Source: Dehalococcoidales bacterium
GTDB lineage: Bacteria; Chloroflexota; Dehalococcoidia; Dehalococcoidales; JAQTVP01
Assembly (NCBI GenBank): GCA_028707015.1
Contig: JAQTVP010000001.1
Location: 1 to 36,886, forward strand
Direction: 5' to 3'
DNA: 36,886 nt
Part shown: positions 6,993 to 15,762 of the stretch, piece by piece
Layout: the number at the start of each line of letters is the position of its first letter
How positions within the stretch are numbered: position 1 is the stretch's first letter
Position numbers and translations under genes: made by a program
Notes under the pieces: model-generated
The model's input: only the letters and a program-made list of their open reading frames with translations
What the model was told of the DNA's origin: nothing
The model's database searches: none

Positions 6993-7781
6993 TTAATTAT
7001 TTTTCAAACTCTCGTAAATATCTTGAGCTTCATTAGGTGATGCATGCTCATGAATAATGGCACGGATACCTTTAATCATAGCTATTGGAAAATCATTTTG
7101 CCATATATTTCTGCCCAGATTTACCCCTATAGCCCCTTTTTGCATACCATCATGGACAAATTCAAATACTTCAAGCTCAGTATCCGCATGAGGTCCACCA
7201 GCCATTACAACCGGAACCGGGCAACCCTTTACTACCGTTTCAAAATCTTCACACCAGTAGGTTTTCACTACACGAGCACCTAATTCAGCAGCTATGCGTG
7301 AAGATAGAGCTAAAAAACGAGCATCTCGTTTACCCAATTCTCTCCCTACAGCAGTTACTGCCATCACAGGGATACCATACCTTTCACCTTCATTAACCAG
7401 TTTGGCTAGATTTACCAGTGAATTGTGCTCATAATCAGTACCAACAAAGATAGATATTCCTACTGCTGAGGCATTAAGCCGAATAGCCTCTTCCATAGAG
7501 GTCGTAATTCCTTCATTAGCCAAATCTTTACCCGCCATGCTGGTACCACCGGATACTCGCAAAATAATCGGTTTGGTATTACCAGGGTCTACCGATGAAC
7601 GCAACACTCCCCTCGTTACAAAAAGGGCATCAGCATGAGGCAACAGCGGTTCAATAGTTTTACTCGGCTCTTCCAATTTTCTGGTAGGTCCCTGAAAATA
7701 ACCATGATCCACCGGTAAAAACAAACAATGACCATCGGACTTAATCAGCTGTGCTAAACGGTTTTGTATTCCCCAACCCAT
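6993..7781 (-). CDS. LsrF-like class I aldolase (DeoC/FbaB/LacD superfamily)
   Basis: A 262-residue TIM-barrel enzyme strongly resembling LsrF, the thiolase of autoinducer-2 breakdown, and related archaeal class I aldolases. Shared segments are the N-terminal GWGIQNRLAQL, PVDHGYFQGPT (21-32 region), FVTRGVLRS, the Schiff-base segment RVVKTYW with Lys173, GCPVPVVMAGG, and the phosphate-binding end GVNLGRNIWQ. The other lsr genes (kinase LsrK, transporter LsrABCD) are absent, so an AI-2 role is unlikely, and aldol cleavage of some phosphorylated keto-sugar is more plausible. ATG 7781 follows a GGGGGT site. It lies between the radical SAM gene (62 bases before) and the alcohol dehydrogenase (23 bases after). 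Confidence 0.82.
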   Translation of the reverse strand: MGWGIQNRLAQLIKSDGHCLFLPVDHGYFQGPTRKLEEPSKTIEPLLPHADALFVTRGVLRSSVDPGNTKPIILRVSGGTSMAGKDLANEGITTSMEEAIRLNASAVGISIFVGTDYEHNSLVNLAKLVNEGERYGIPVMAVTAVGRELGKRDARFLALSSRIAAELGARVVKTYWCEDFETVVKGCPVPVVMAGGPHADTELEVFEFVHDGMQKGAIGVNLGRNIWQNDFPIAMIKGIRAIIHEHASPNEAQDIYESLKNN

Positions 7782-7843
7782 TAATGATAACCCCCTATAT
7801 AATTTAAGGAATTTTTAGGTCAACAAACAACTAATCCTATTTA

Positions 7844-9373
7844 TCAGGAGCTTGCCTGTTCCATATCCAAGATATTTTTATTTGGTATTTCAATATATTT
7901 ATCAACAACTTTGCGGAAATGGAATCCATAAACCGTAAGAGTTACCGATAAAGGAAAAGAACGGGGATGTTTTAACAAGACAGAAGCTATAAAATTCCAA
8001 TAATATCTCTTACCTTTCCCTCTTACACCTAACAACCACATAGATTTAAATAATGCCCGTAGATGATAATACTGCAATTTAGATCTTCGTCCTTTTCTCT
8101 CCGGCTTAAATTCTTTCAAGAATGTTTTAATCCTCTCATAATACTGACTTGGAGAATATATGGTATTCAATATATGTTTATAGCCATTAATCAAGGTATC
8201 ATGATTCATTTTTGGAATGAAATTCATCGAAAAATCCATATTATCTCCAGACATACCTTTTAATAACCGGTTTTCTTTTTCTAAACGATGATATAATTGG
8301 GTTCCGCGGGGCGCATTCAGCAAACCGACCATCGCTGTAACAATACCGCTTTTTTGTATGAAACTAACCTGGTTTTTGAAAATAGAGAGCGGATCGCTAT
8401 CAAAACCAACAATAAATCCTCCCTGTACTTCCAATCCATAGTTTTGTATTTTTTTCACCGAGGCAACTAAATCACGGTTTTTATTCTGGAATTTATTACA
8501 TTCCTCAAGACTCTCTTCATTAGGTGTTTCAATACCAATAAACACCCTGTTAAAGCCAGCCTCAACCATCAACCTCATTAACTCATCATCATCAGCGAGG
8601 TTGACAGAACTTTCAGTAAGAAAAGTGAATGGATAATTTCTCTCTTTCATCCATTCAATTATTGCCGGAAGCACTTCTTTCTTTAGTTTCTTTTTATTAC
8701 CAATAAAATTATCATCGACAAAAAATACAGCTTCCCGCCAACCATTAGCGTATAATGACTCCAGCTCCGCCAATACCTGTTCAGTATCTTTTGTTCGCGG
8801 GTTATGCCCATTCAAGATAATAATATCGCAAAATTCACAGTTAAATGGACACCCGCGGGAATATTGAATGGGCATTGCCGAATATTTTCTCAAATCAATC
8901 AGTGACCAACTTGGAATGGGACTCTGAGTTATATCCGGAAATTCATCAGCTATATAAATATGCCGAGCACATCCTTTCTCTAAATCACTTAAAAAGCTAG
9001 GGAGGATAACCTCCGTTTCTCCGAGCACAAAATGATCTACACCATCGAATTCATCATACCCGGTAGTAAACACTGGCCCACCGGCAACAATCTTGGTATT
9101 CAGTTTCTTACATCGGGCAATAATTTCTTTTACTGACTTTCCCTGTACAACCATCGCACTGATAAAAACGTAATCAGCCCAGATAATATCTTTTTCGGTA
9201 AGATTTGTCGCATTCATATCAACTAACTTTTTCTCCCATTTTTCAGGAAGCATAGCCGCTACTGTCAGCAAACCCAGCGGGGGATAAGCTGCCGTTTTAG
9301 CAACAAGTTTAAGGGCGTGTTGAAAACCCCAAAAAGTTTCAGGATACTTTGGGTAAACCAAAAGTATTTTCAA
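7844..9373 (-). CDS. B12-binding-domain radical SAM protein (DUF4070 type)
   Basis: A 509-residue two-domain enzyme. Residues 1 to about 150 form a cobalamin-binding-like Rossmann domain (LLVYPKYPETFWGF, PPLGLLTVAAMLP, VAGGPVFTTG) without the DxHxxG histidine. The radical SAM barrel follows, with the cluster motif Cys175-x3-Cys179-x2-Cys182 in RGCPFNCEFC, then a C-terminal extension of the DUF4070 type. Relatives include hopanoid C-2 methylase HpnP and many uncharacterised proteins, so a methyl transfer or C-C bond reaction is possible, but no hopanoid genes are nearby. TTG start at 9371-9373 follows AGGAGGA at ideal spacing. It is first in an operon with the aldolase and dehydrogenase. Confidence 0.86.
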   Translation of the reverse strand: MKILLVYPKYPETFWGFQHALKLVAKTAAYPPLGLLTVAAMLPEKWEKKLVDMNATNLTEKDIIWADYVFISAMVVQGKSVKEIIARCKKLNTKIVAGGPVFTTGYDEFDGVDHFVLGETEVILPSFLSDLEKGCARHIYIADEFPDITQSPIPSWSLIDLRKYSAMPIQYSRGCPFNCEFCDIIILNGHNPRTKDTEQVLAELESLYANGWREAVFFVDDNFIGNKKKLKKEVLPAIIEWMKERNYPFTFLTESSVNLADDDELMRLMVEAGFNRVFIGIETPNEESLEECNKFQNKNRDLVASVKKIQNYGLEVQGGFIVGFDSDPLSIFKNQVSFIQKSGIVTAMVGLLNAPRGTQLYHRLEKENRLLKGMSGDNMDFSMNFIPKMNHDTLINGYKHILNTIYSPSQYYERIKTFLKEFKPERKGRRSKLQYYHLRALFKSMWLLGVRGKGKRYYWNFIASVLLKHPRSFPLSVTLTVYGFHFRKVVDKYIEIPNKNILDMEQASS

Positions 9374-9425
9374 AATATATCCTCCTGCTATATTACTATA
9401 GCTAGTACTTAAACAAATTTAGCTT

Positions 9426-9434
9426 ATTATAACA
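9426..9434 (-). promoter_or_regulatory. Extended -10 promoter of the radical SAM/aldolase/dehydrogenase operon
   Basis: On the minus strand TGTTATAAT is a TGn-extended perfect -10 box. The -35 (TTACTT, 17 bases upstream) is weak, as is common with extended -10 promoters. It lies about 53 bases upstream of the TTG start. Confidence 0.5.
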
Positions 9435-9506
9435 ATTTTTCAATAATAAAGTAAGCCGTTATAACTTCCCATAAATTCTGTCCTTCTAGTTGGCTGTATT
9501 AGAAAA

Positions 9507-9534
9507 TTGACAATCATCCTGATATCTCTATAAA
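9507..9534 (+). promoter_or_regulatory. Promoter of the tldD operon
   Basis: TTGACA (9507-9512), a 16-base spacer and TATAAA (9529-9534) sit just ahead of tldD (ATG 9568). A second TATAAT at 9542-9547 is too close to the ribosome binding site AAAGGA (about 9552) to be the main -10. Confidence 0.6.
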
Positions 9535-9567
9535 CTAATCTTATAATCCTCAAAGGAATAATATTTT

Positions 9568-10944
9568 ATGTCAAACATTGAATTCATTACTAATCAATTA
9601 AATGAAGCGTTTACTAAATATAATGCTGATTACATTGAAGCCCATCTTGAAGAAAGCGAAAGCAGCCACATCATCTACCGGGGAAAGAAATTAGAATCTA
9701 TCGGCAGAACAACTATTATTGGGGGGAATGTGCGAGCTCTGGTAAAGGGAGGATGGGGATTTGTCAGCTTCAACGAATACGATAATTTAACAGATAAAGT
9801 AGAACTAGCAGTAAAACAGGCACGATTAGTTGGCAAAACAGAAAGCCGACTGGCTGAGTTAGAACCAATAATTGACACAATACCAGCTAATATAGATAAA
9901 AATCCGGTAACTATACCCCTATCTGATAAAAAACAATTACTCGATGAATATAACAATATTATTTGGCATACCCCAAAACTACAAACATCAACTATCGGCT
10001 ATGGGGATAGCCATAAAAAGACAATTTTTTTAAATTCATCTGGAAGCCATATCAGCCAGGAAAGAATAGATATTACTTTACGCCTGGCAGCAGTTGCTAC
10101 CGAAGGTAATGAGATACAGCAGGTAGGCATAAGTTTAGGTAGCAGTAACGATTTTGACTCTATCAGAGGACTCCATCCACAAGTAGAACAAATGTCTCAA
10201 CACGCAGTAGAGTTACTTTCATCTCCCCAGGTAAAAGGGGGAGAATATACAGTAGTGCTAGATCCCGTCCTGGCTGGGGTCTTTGTTCATGAAGCTTTTG
10301 GGCACCTGTCTGAATCTGATTTTATTTATGAAAATGACCGAATGCGTGAGATTATGGTTCTGGGTAAAAAATTCGGCAGTAATGACCTTAATATTATTGA
10401 CGGAGCAGCCGTACCTCAACTGAGAGGCAGTTACAAATATGATGATGAAGGAGTACCAGCAACTAAAACTCACCTTATTAGGGAAGGAAAATTAGTTGGG
10501 CGGCTCCACTCTCGGGAAACAGCAGCTATAATGAATGAAAAACCAACGGGCAACGCCCGAGCAATTAACTACCGCTACCCGCCAATTGTCCGCATGACCA
10601 ACACATATATCGAACCAAAGACAACCACTTTTGAGGAAATGATAAGCGATATCAACGAAGGGATATATGCTAAAAACTGGTATGGCGGCATGACCAGTAT
10701 GGAAATGTTTACTTTTTCTGCTGGAGAAGCTTATATGATTCGGAACGGTAAGCTTGCTGAAGCACTCAGACCGGTAGTATTAACCGGTAATGTCTTTACC
10801 ACCCTCAATAATATAGATGCCATCGGCAACGATCTTGAGATGAATCAGGGAGGTGGCTGCGGCAAGGGAGCACAATCACCTCTTCCCGTTTCCAATGGCT
10901 CCCCACACATTAGGATTCGCCAGTGTCTAATCGGAGGCAAGTAA
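9568..10944 (+). CDS. tldD: TldD-family metalloprotease
   Basis: A 458-residue subunit of the TldD/TldE heterodimeric zinc protease, which degrades or trims unfolded peptides and in some bacteria matures ribosomally made peptides. The metal site is His241-Glu242-x3-His246 in HEAFGHLSESD, plus the C-terminal Cys431 in the glycine-rich GGGCGKGAQSPLPVS. Around it are the family segments DEGVPATKTHLI and GRLHSRETAA. The partner gene starts immediately after the stop codon, as expected for a fixed complex. Start ATG 9568 has AAAGGA upstream. No nearby small gene looks like a natural-product precursor. Confidence 0.95.
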   Translation: MSNIEFITNQLNEAFTKYNADYIEAHLEESESSHIIYRGKKLESIGRTTIIGGNVRALVKGGWGFVSFNEYDNLTDKVELAVKQARLVGKTESRLAELEPIIDTIPANIDKNPVTIPLSDKKQLLDEYNNIIWHTPKLQTSTIGYGDSHKKTIFLNSSGSHISQERIDITLRLAAVATEGNEIQQVGISLGSSNDFDSIRGLHPQVEQMSQHAVELLSSPQVKGGEYTVVLDPVLAGVFVHEAFGHLSESDFIYENDRMREIMVLGKKFGSNDLNIIDGAAVPQLRGSYKYDDEGVPATKTHLIREGKLVGRLHSRETAAIMNEKPTGNARAINYRYPPIVRMTNTYIEPKTTTFEEMISDINEGIYAKNWYGGMTSMEMFTFSAGEAYMIRNGKLAEALRPVVLTGNVFTTLNNIDAIGNDLEMNQGGGCGKGAQSPLPVSNGSPHIRIRQCLIGGK

Positions 10945-12243
10945 GTGGAAGAACTCTTAGATCAAGCAAAAAAGATAGCAGAAGAAGCCGAGGTTTTTAT
11001 GGTTTCTTCTGAGGCAACACCAATTCAATTTGAAGCTAATCGCCTGAAGAGCATTCAGAACAAGCGAAGTACCAGCATTGCATTGCGTATTATTAGACAG
11101 GGTAAAATTGGTTATGCAACAACTACAGACCTGAATAATAAGCAAAATTTAGTCAGCAATGCTATGGAAACTGCAGAGTTCGGTATGCCTGCCAAGTTTA
11201 AGCTTCCCTCCACAAACTCCTATCCTAATATTGAAATTTACGATCATGCTACGGCGTCTTTATCCTTAGAAAAGATGATTGAGCTAGGCGAAAGTATTAT
11301 AACCCAAGTTAGAAATCACACTTCCGATATTATGTGCGAAGCAGACGTAACCAAGAGCATAATATCAACCCGTATCATAAATTCAAATGGGGGACAGGCA
11401 AGTTACCAGAAAAGTATCTTCAGTCTGGGTATTGAAGGAACCCTAATCCATGATACCGACATGCTTTTTGTAGGTGAAGATAAAAGTTCCTGCCACCCGA
11501 TACTAGAACCCAATGCAATTACTGAGTCAGTATTACAGCAACTTGAACTAGCTAAAAATAAGGCTTCGATACCGAGTAAATCTCTGCCGGTAGTCTTTAC
11601 TCCTAACGGGGTAGCCAGTGCCTTACTTTCACCTTTGATGACAGCTTTTAACGGCAAGACAGTCATAGAAGGAGCTTCACCGATAGGCAACAAACTTAAC
11701 CAGCAGGTTTTTGATGAAAAACTCTGGTTATGGGATGATTCTACCATAGCTTACCGGCCGAGAAGCCAGCCTTGTGACGACGAAGGTATACCCAGCCAAC
11801 GCACTCCACTTATCACACAGGGCAATATCACCAGCTTCCTTTATGACCTGCAAACCGCAGCCCTTGCCAACACCCAAAGTACCGGTAATGGTGGCCGAAG
11901 CGGCGGATTACCCAGCCCCTCCCCCAATGCCTTTATTATTAACCCGAATAGTACCACTTTTAATGAAATGGTTAAAGATATTAAGGAAGGTCTGATTATC
12001 GAGCAATTAATGGGAGCAAATCAAGGTAATATACTGGGTGGAGATTTCAGTGGCAATGTCCTGCTTGGTTATAAAATAGAAAATGGTGAAATTATTGGCA
12101 GGATAAAAGATACTATGGTTTCGGGTAACATTTATCAGGTTCTTAAAAAAATTACGGCTATTGGCAATGAAAACAAATGGGTCGGTGACCTCCTCAATGC
12201 ACCGCATATCTACTGTCCCAATCTATCAGTAGCTAGTAAGTAA
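10945..12243 (+). CDS. pmbA: TldE/PmbA-family protease subunit
   Basis: A 432-residue partner of TldD. TldE/PmbA subunits share the fold but lack the zinc-binding HExxxH; no such motif is found here, which fits a non-catalytic role in forming the enclosed active site. Typical segments are FEANRLKSIQNKRSTSIALR at the start, YDDEGIPSQRT-like DDEGIPSQRTPLI, and the C-terminal IKDTMVSGNIYQVLKKITAIGNE. The GTG start is the codon immediately after the tldD stop, with GGAGG 9 bases before it inside tldD. This supports tight coupling of the two subunits. Confidence 0.94.
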   Translation: MEELLDQAKKIAEEAEVFMVSSEATPIQFEANRLKSIQNKRSTSIALRIIRQGKIGYATTTDLNNKQNLVSNAMETAEFGMPAKFKLPSTNSYPNIEIYDHATASLSLEKMIELGESIITQVRNHTSDIMCEADVTKSIISTRIINSNGGQASYQKSIFSLGIEGTLIHDTDMLFVGEDKSSCHPILEPNAITESVLQQLELAKNKASIPSKSLPVVFTPNGVASALLSPLMTAFNGKTVIEGASPIGNKLNQQVFDEKLWLWDDSTIAYRPRSQPCDDEGIPSQRTPLITQGNITSFLYDLQTAALANTQSTGNGGRSGGLPSPSPNAFIINPNSTTFNEMVKDIKEGLIIEQLMGANQGNILGGDFSGNVLLGYKIENGEIIGRIKDTMVSGNIYQVLKKITAIGNENKWVGDLLNAPHIYCPNLSVASK

Positions 12244-12285
12244 AGATATTTATCAGGACGGATTAAAAGAGAGGCAGATAACATA

Positions 12286-13083
12286 ATGAGTAGATTAGTT
12301 AAGCTTCACGCTAGACCAAAGCTTAATTCACCAAATATGCTGGCCAGCTGGCCCGGCATCAGCAATGTTTCCATGATTGTGGCAAAATACCTGAAAAAAA
12401 AGCTGGAGTTTAAAAAATTAGCCGAGGTTGAGGCTTTTCACTTTTTTGATCCCATCGGAGTGTCTGTTGAGAATAGTATAATAGAAGCACCACGTTTTCC
12501 AAAAAGTGAGTTTTTCTACTGGAAAAACAGGAGCGGAGGTAACGATATTATATTATTTATCGGTGAGGACCAACCTGCGGCAAAAGGGTATGAACTAGCT
12601 AACTGTGTCCTTGATATGGGAATAAGATTTCAGGTTAAAAGAATATATACCTGTGCGGCCGCTTTAACTCGCATTCACCATACCGAAGAACCCAATGTTT
12701 GGGGAGTAGCCACCAACCAACAGGTGGCTGAAGATTTAAACACGTATAACTTACTACGCAGTGGGAACCTGCATATCGCCGGATTAAACGGATTATTGCT
12801 GGGCTTAGCTAAAGAAAAAGACATGGATGGTACCTGTCTGCTTGGTGAAGTACCAATGTACGCTACCAAGATAGAAAACCCCATGGCTGCTCTGGCTATA
12901 CTCAAGGTTTTAACTAAAATACTGGACATTGAAATTAATACGTCCGATTTGTCACAGCTAGCTGAGGAAACAAAAGAAAGAATGAAACAAGCAGCGGCAA
13001 CAGCTATGGGAGAATATATAGACTATTTTACTGAACCTATCTGGGAATACGGAACAGAAGAGGAAGAGGAAGAAGAAGAGTAA
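12286..13083 (+). CDS. PAC2-family protein
   Basis: A 265-residue protein of the PAC2 (proteasome-assembly-chaperone 2-like) family, common in archaea, actinobacteria and some Chloroflexota, with unknown bacterial function. Recognisable are the N-terminal SPNMLASWPGISNVSMIV, the FHFFDPIGVSV segment, the strand IILFIGEDQPAAKGYELA, and GNLHIAGLNGLLLGLA with LLGEVPMYATKIENPMAALAILKVL. The protein ends in an uninterrupted run of eight glutamates after a helical segment, which makes a strongly acidic tail. It lies 42 bases after tldE, preceded by GAGAGG, and is probably in the same operon. That link to a peptidase pair suggests, but does not show, a role in protein turnover. Confidence 0.8.
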   Translation: MSRLVKLHARPKLNSPNMLASWPGISNVSMIVAKYLKKKLEFKKLAEVEAFHFFDPIGVSVENSIIEAPRFPKSEFFYWKNRSGGNDIILFIGEDQPAAKGYELANCVLDMGIRFQVKRIYTCAAALTRIHHTEEPNVWGVATNQQVAEDLNTYNLLRSGNLHIAGLNGLLLGLAKEKDMDGTCLLGEVPMYATKIENPMAALAILKVLTKILDIEINTSDLSQLAEETKERMKQAAATAMGEYIDYFTEPIWEYGTEEEEEEEE

Positions 13084-13099
13084 AAAACCGGAAAGTATT

Positions 13100-14011
13100 A
13101 TGTTATCGTCTTTTAAAGAAATCATTACTGATATGGTTGAAAATAGTAGGCCTCTACTCAATTCCGAACTGATTTGCTTATCCAATATCAGCCCCGAAGA
13201 ATCAGAGCTATTTACAACAATTCAGTTAAAACGGCGACGGGAAATTATATATCGGCTGGTTGAGCTTAGTAAGGATAATATTGAGCTTAATTTTGATAAG
13301 ATATTCAAGAGATGCCTGAGTGATGAGGATGCTTGTTTGCGGAATAAAGCCATCGAGGGTTTGTGGGAAAATGAAGAAGCATCTCTGGTCAACCCCTTGG
13401 CTAATCTGCTGGAGAATGACAGTTCAGAAAAAGTACAAGCAGCAGCAGCTACCGCTTTGGGTATATTTGCCTTGTTAGCTGAATATAATAAACTGCGTTC
13501 CTGTTATATATCCAGAGTGTACCAAGTTCTACTAACTACAGTTGATGATAAAAAGAAATCCATAAATATAAGGCGTTGTACGTTGGAAGCAATAGCTCCA
13601 CTGAATTGCCCCGAGGTACAAAATGTTATTAAAGAAACTTATAAAGGTCAAAACTCTAAACTTAGAATCAGTTCTATTCGCGCAATGGGTAAAAACTGTG
13701 ACCAACTCTGGCTACCAATACTATTAAAAGAATTATCTAGCACCGATGTTAAAATACGCTACGAAGCAGCCTGGGCATGCGGTGAATTGGGAGAAGACAA
13801 AGCAGTTCCCAAGCTCATCAATCTTACATATGACTCTGATATTAGTGTGCAGTTAGCCGCTATTCATGCCCTGGGTAAAACAGGTGGTAATATTGCCAAG
13901 GAATACTTGGAACAGTATCTGAATTACCCAAGTGAGACAATAAGTATGGCAGCAGAACAAGCTTTACAGGAATTAGAAGCATGGGGAGACCCATTCTCTT
14001 TCCAATCCTAG
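13100..14011 (+). CDS. HEAT-repeat protein
   Basis: A 303-residue all-helical protein. From about residue 75 to the end it reads as about six tandem HEAT-like repeats with the typical pattern of paired helices: KAIEGLWENEEASLVNPLANLL, VQAAAATALGIFALL, LRISSIRAMGKN, IRYEAAWACGELGEDKAVPKLI, VQLAAIHALGKTGG, ISMAAEQALQELE. Such repeats form curved scaffolds for protein binding. No enzymatic motif, signal peptide or membrane helix is seen. It starts 16 bases after the PAC2-family gene and belongs to the tldD operon. A scaffold role with the PAC2 or TldD/E proteins is speculation. Confidence 0.85.
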   Translation: MLSSFKEIITDMVENSRPLLNSELICLSNISPEESELFTTIQLKRRREIIYRLVELSKDNIELNFDKIFKRCLSDEDACLRNKAIEGLWENEEASLVNPLANLLENDSSEKVQAAAATALGIFALLAEYNKLRSCYISRVYQVLLTTVDDKKKSINIRRCTLEAIAPLNCPEVQNVIKETYKGQNSKLRISSIRAMGKNCDQLWLPILLKELSSTDVKIRYEAAWACGELGEDKAVPKLINLTYDSDISVQLAAIHALGKTGGNIAKEYLEQYLNYPSETISMAAEQALQELEAWGDPFSFQS

Positions 14012-14024
14012 AGTTAAGTTTAAT

Positions 14025-14552
14025 ATGATTACTGGCAGTAAAATTATACTCCGCAGCAAATTATTAGATGACGCCCTGAACGACTACGCATGGCAAACTG
14101 ACGACGAACTATCACACCTTGACGCCGCTCGACCGTTAGACATCAATTTTATGGAATATTTTTCAGTTTATAAAAGGCAGCTGCGCTACCCGTCATTAAT
14201 CAGCCATCAGTTTGCTATTGAAACTCCAGATGGTAATCATATCGGTAACTGCTCATTTTATCATTTTGATGAAAACAAAAGCGAAACTGAACTGGGAATT
14301 ATGATTGGTAACCGCCATTACTGGGATAAATGTTATGGCACTGATGCCATAAATACTCTGGTCAACCATATTTTCAGTCAAACCAGTATCAAGCACATAT
14401 ATTTAAAGACGCTGGATTCTAATATACGGGCACAAAAATGTTTTCACAAATGCGGCTTTACTAAATATGGTCATTCCGCTATGGGTGTTTATAAATTTAC
14501 ATTAATGGAGATATACCGCAGTAATTGGGAAAAACAGCAACAAAAAACCTGA
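14025..14552 (+). CDS. GNAT-family N-acetyltransferase
   Basis: A 175-residue acetyltransferase of the RimJ/RimL-like branch. The acetyl-CoA loop is ELGIMIGNRHYWDKCYGTDAI (positions near 89-108), matching the YWGKGYGTEA pattern except for Cys in place of one glycine. The C-terminal strand-helix IYLKTLDSNIRAQKCFHKCGFTKYG is typical of the fold's last half. It closes the tldD-PAC2-HEAT operon, 13 bases after the HEAT gene. The substrate is unknown. Confidence 0.87.
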   Translation: MITGSKIILRSKLLDDALNDYAWQTDDELSHLDAARPLDINFMEYFSVYKRQLRYPSLISHQFAIETPDGNHIGNCSFYHFDENKSETELGIMIGNRHYWDKCYGTDAINTLVNHIFSQTSIKHIYLKTLDSNIRAQKCFHKCGFTKYGHSAMGVYKFTLMEIYRSNWEKQQQKT

Positions 14553-14569
14553 TTTTCTACATTTAACTA

Positions 14570-14594
14570 TAACGTAAATATTAATGTTATTTTT
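14570..14594 (+). terminator. Weak intrinsic terminator of the tldD operon
   Basis: TAACG (14570-14574) can fold back on TGTTA (14585-14589), with further A-T pairs inside, and is followed directly by five T residues. The stem is short and contains a wobble, so efficiency is doubtful. Confidence 0.35.
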
Positions 14595-14701
14595 CCGATA
14601 GTAATCCGGCCATAATAACCTATAGTCTAGCCTTAATTTACCGCCTTGCCGGCAGTAAAAGTCATTTTTAAACACAATTGTCCACACTTTAATTTTAAAT
14701 A

Positions 14702-14710
14702 TGCTATTAT
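14702..14710 (+). promoter_or_regulatory. Extended -10 promoter of the mtnA operon
   Basis: TGCTATTAT is a TGn-extended -10 box 26 bases before the mtnA ATG. An upstream TTGTCC (14678-14683) is too far away for a normal -35. The resulting leader of about 20 nt leaves no room for a SAM riboswitch. Confidence 0.5.
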
Positions 14711-14736
14711 ATTGATGAATCAGGAGTTATACAGTA

Positions 14737-15762
14737 ATGAAAGCAATTGAGTGGATGGGTAATACAGCAAAAATTCTAGACCAGACACAACTTCCTCATA
14801 AAGAAGTTTTTCTAGAGCTTGCCCGCTACCAGGATATGGTTTCAGCCATCACAGAATTGAAAATAAGGGGTGCACCTGCCATTGGGGTGGCTGGAGGTTA
14901 TGGAGCGGCTTTGGGCGCCCTGAAAATTAAAACTGCATCAATAAGCGAATTCCAGAGAGAATTTCACACGGTTTGCCAAAAACTCGCTGCCACCCGTCCC
15001 ACCGCCAAGAACCTTTTTCTGGCTCTGGAGCGAATGGAAAATACAGCCAGTAAAATCACCGATATAAAACAGGCTAAAGAGATACTGGTTGCGGAAGCGA
15101 TTAAAATACATAATGAAGAGATTGAAGCCACGCGTAAGCTGAGCCGACTCGGTGCAGAGCTGATTAAAGACGGCGCTACCATTCTGACCCACTGTAACGC
15201 CGGACCACTGGCAACCACCGGCTACGGTACCGCGCTGGGCGTAATCATACAAGCCAAAGAGCAGGGGAAAAAGATTAAGGTATTTGCCGATGAAACCCGC
15301 CCGCTGCTGCAGGGAGCACGGCTGACCACCTGGGAACTGAAGAATGCCGGCGTACCGGTTACCCTGATTACGGACTCTATGGCAGGCTATTTTATGAGCC
15401 AGAGAAAAATCAGCTGCGTTATTGTGGGAGCAGACCGCATCACCACCAATGGCGATACCGCCAACAAAATCGGCACCTACAGCGTGGCAGTGCTGGCAAA
15501 GGAGAACAACATACCTTTCTACGTGGCGGCGCCAACCACCACCTTTGACCTGTCCCTGGCCAGCGGCGAGTTAATCCCCATTGAAGAGAGAAAAGCAAAT
15601 GAAGTAACCCATTTTCAGGGGGTAAGCACCGCCCCGGAGGGCATCAGCGTAGCTAACCCCGCTTTTGACGTTACACCGCACCGCTATATCACCGCTATCA
15701 TTACGGAAAAAGGGATATTACGAAAGCCATTTGAAGAGGGGATAAGGAGAATGCTGAAGTGA
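14737..15762 (+). CDS. mtnA: S-methyl-5-thioribose-1-phosphate isomerase
   Basis: A 341-residue isomerase converting 5-methylthioribose-1-phosphate to 5-methylthioribulose-1-phosphate in methylthioadenosine salvage. Substrate-binding RGAPAIG (44-50), the active-site Cys153 in THCNAGPLAT, DETRPLLQGARLT, and the catalytic Asp233 in VGADRITTNGD are all present, followed by NKIGTYSVAVLA. ATG 14737 has CAGGAG upstream. After the first 100 or so bases the gene becomes markedly GC-richer than the window average (39 of 60 bases in 15181-15240). Its stop overlaps the start of an AT-rich membrane-protein gene by 4 bases (GTGA), and mtnP follows that. Confidence 0.95.
   Translation: MKAIEWMGNTAKILDQTQLPHKEVFLELARYQDMVSAITELKIRGAPAIGVAGGYGAALGALKIKTASISEFQREFHTVCQKLAATRPTAKNLFLALERMENTASKITDIKQAKEILVAEAIKIHNEEIEATRKLSRLGAELIKDGATILTHCNAGPLATTGYGTALGVIIQAKEQGKKIKVFADETRPLLQGARLTTWELKNAGVPVTLITDSMAGYFMSQRKISCVIVGADRITTNGDTANKIGTYSVAVLAKENNIPFYVAAPTTTFDLSLASGELIPIEERKANEVTHFQGVSTAPEGISVANPAFDVTPHRYITAIITEKGILRKPFEEGIRRMLK

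Noticed and set aside
7844..9373. Hopanoid C-2 methylase HpnP
   Set aside because: Shares the B12-radical SAM DUF4070 architecture, but no hopanoid biosynthesis genes are nearby and many uncharacterised relatives share the same motifs.
9374..9567. RiPP precursor peptide between the radical SAM gene and tldD
   Set aside because: No short ORF with a ribosome site or a leader-core pattern is present; the gap holds only divergent promoters.
14553..14736. SAM riboswitch upstream of mtnA, metE-core or metK
   Set aside because: The mtnA leader after its extended -10 is only about 20 nt, and the gaps before the MetE-core gene and metK are 18 bases each; no riboswitch can fit.
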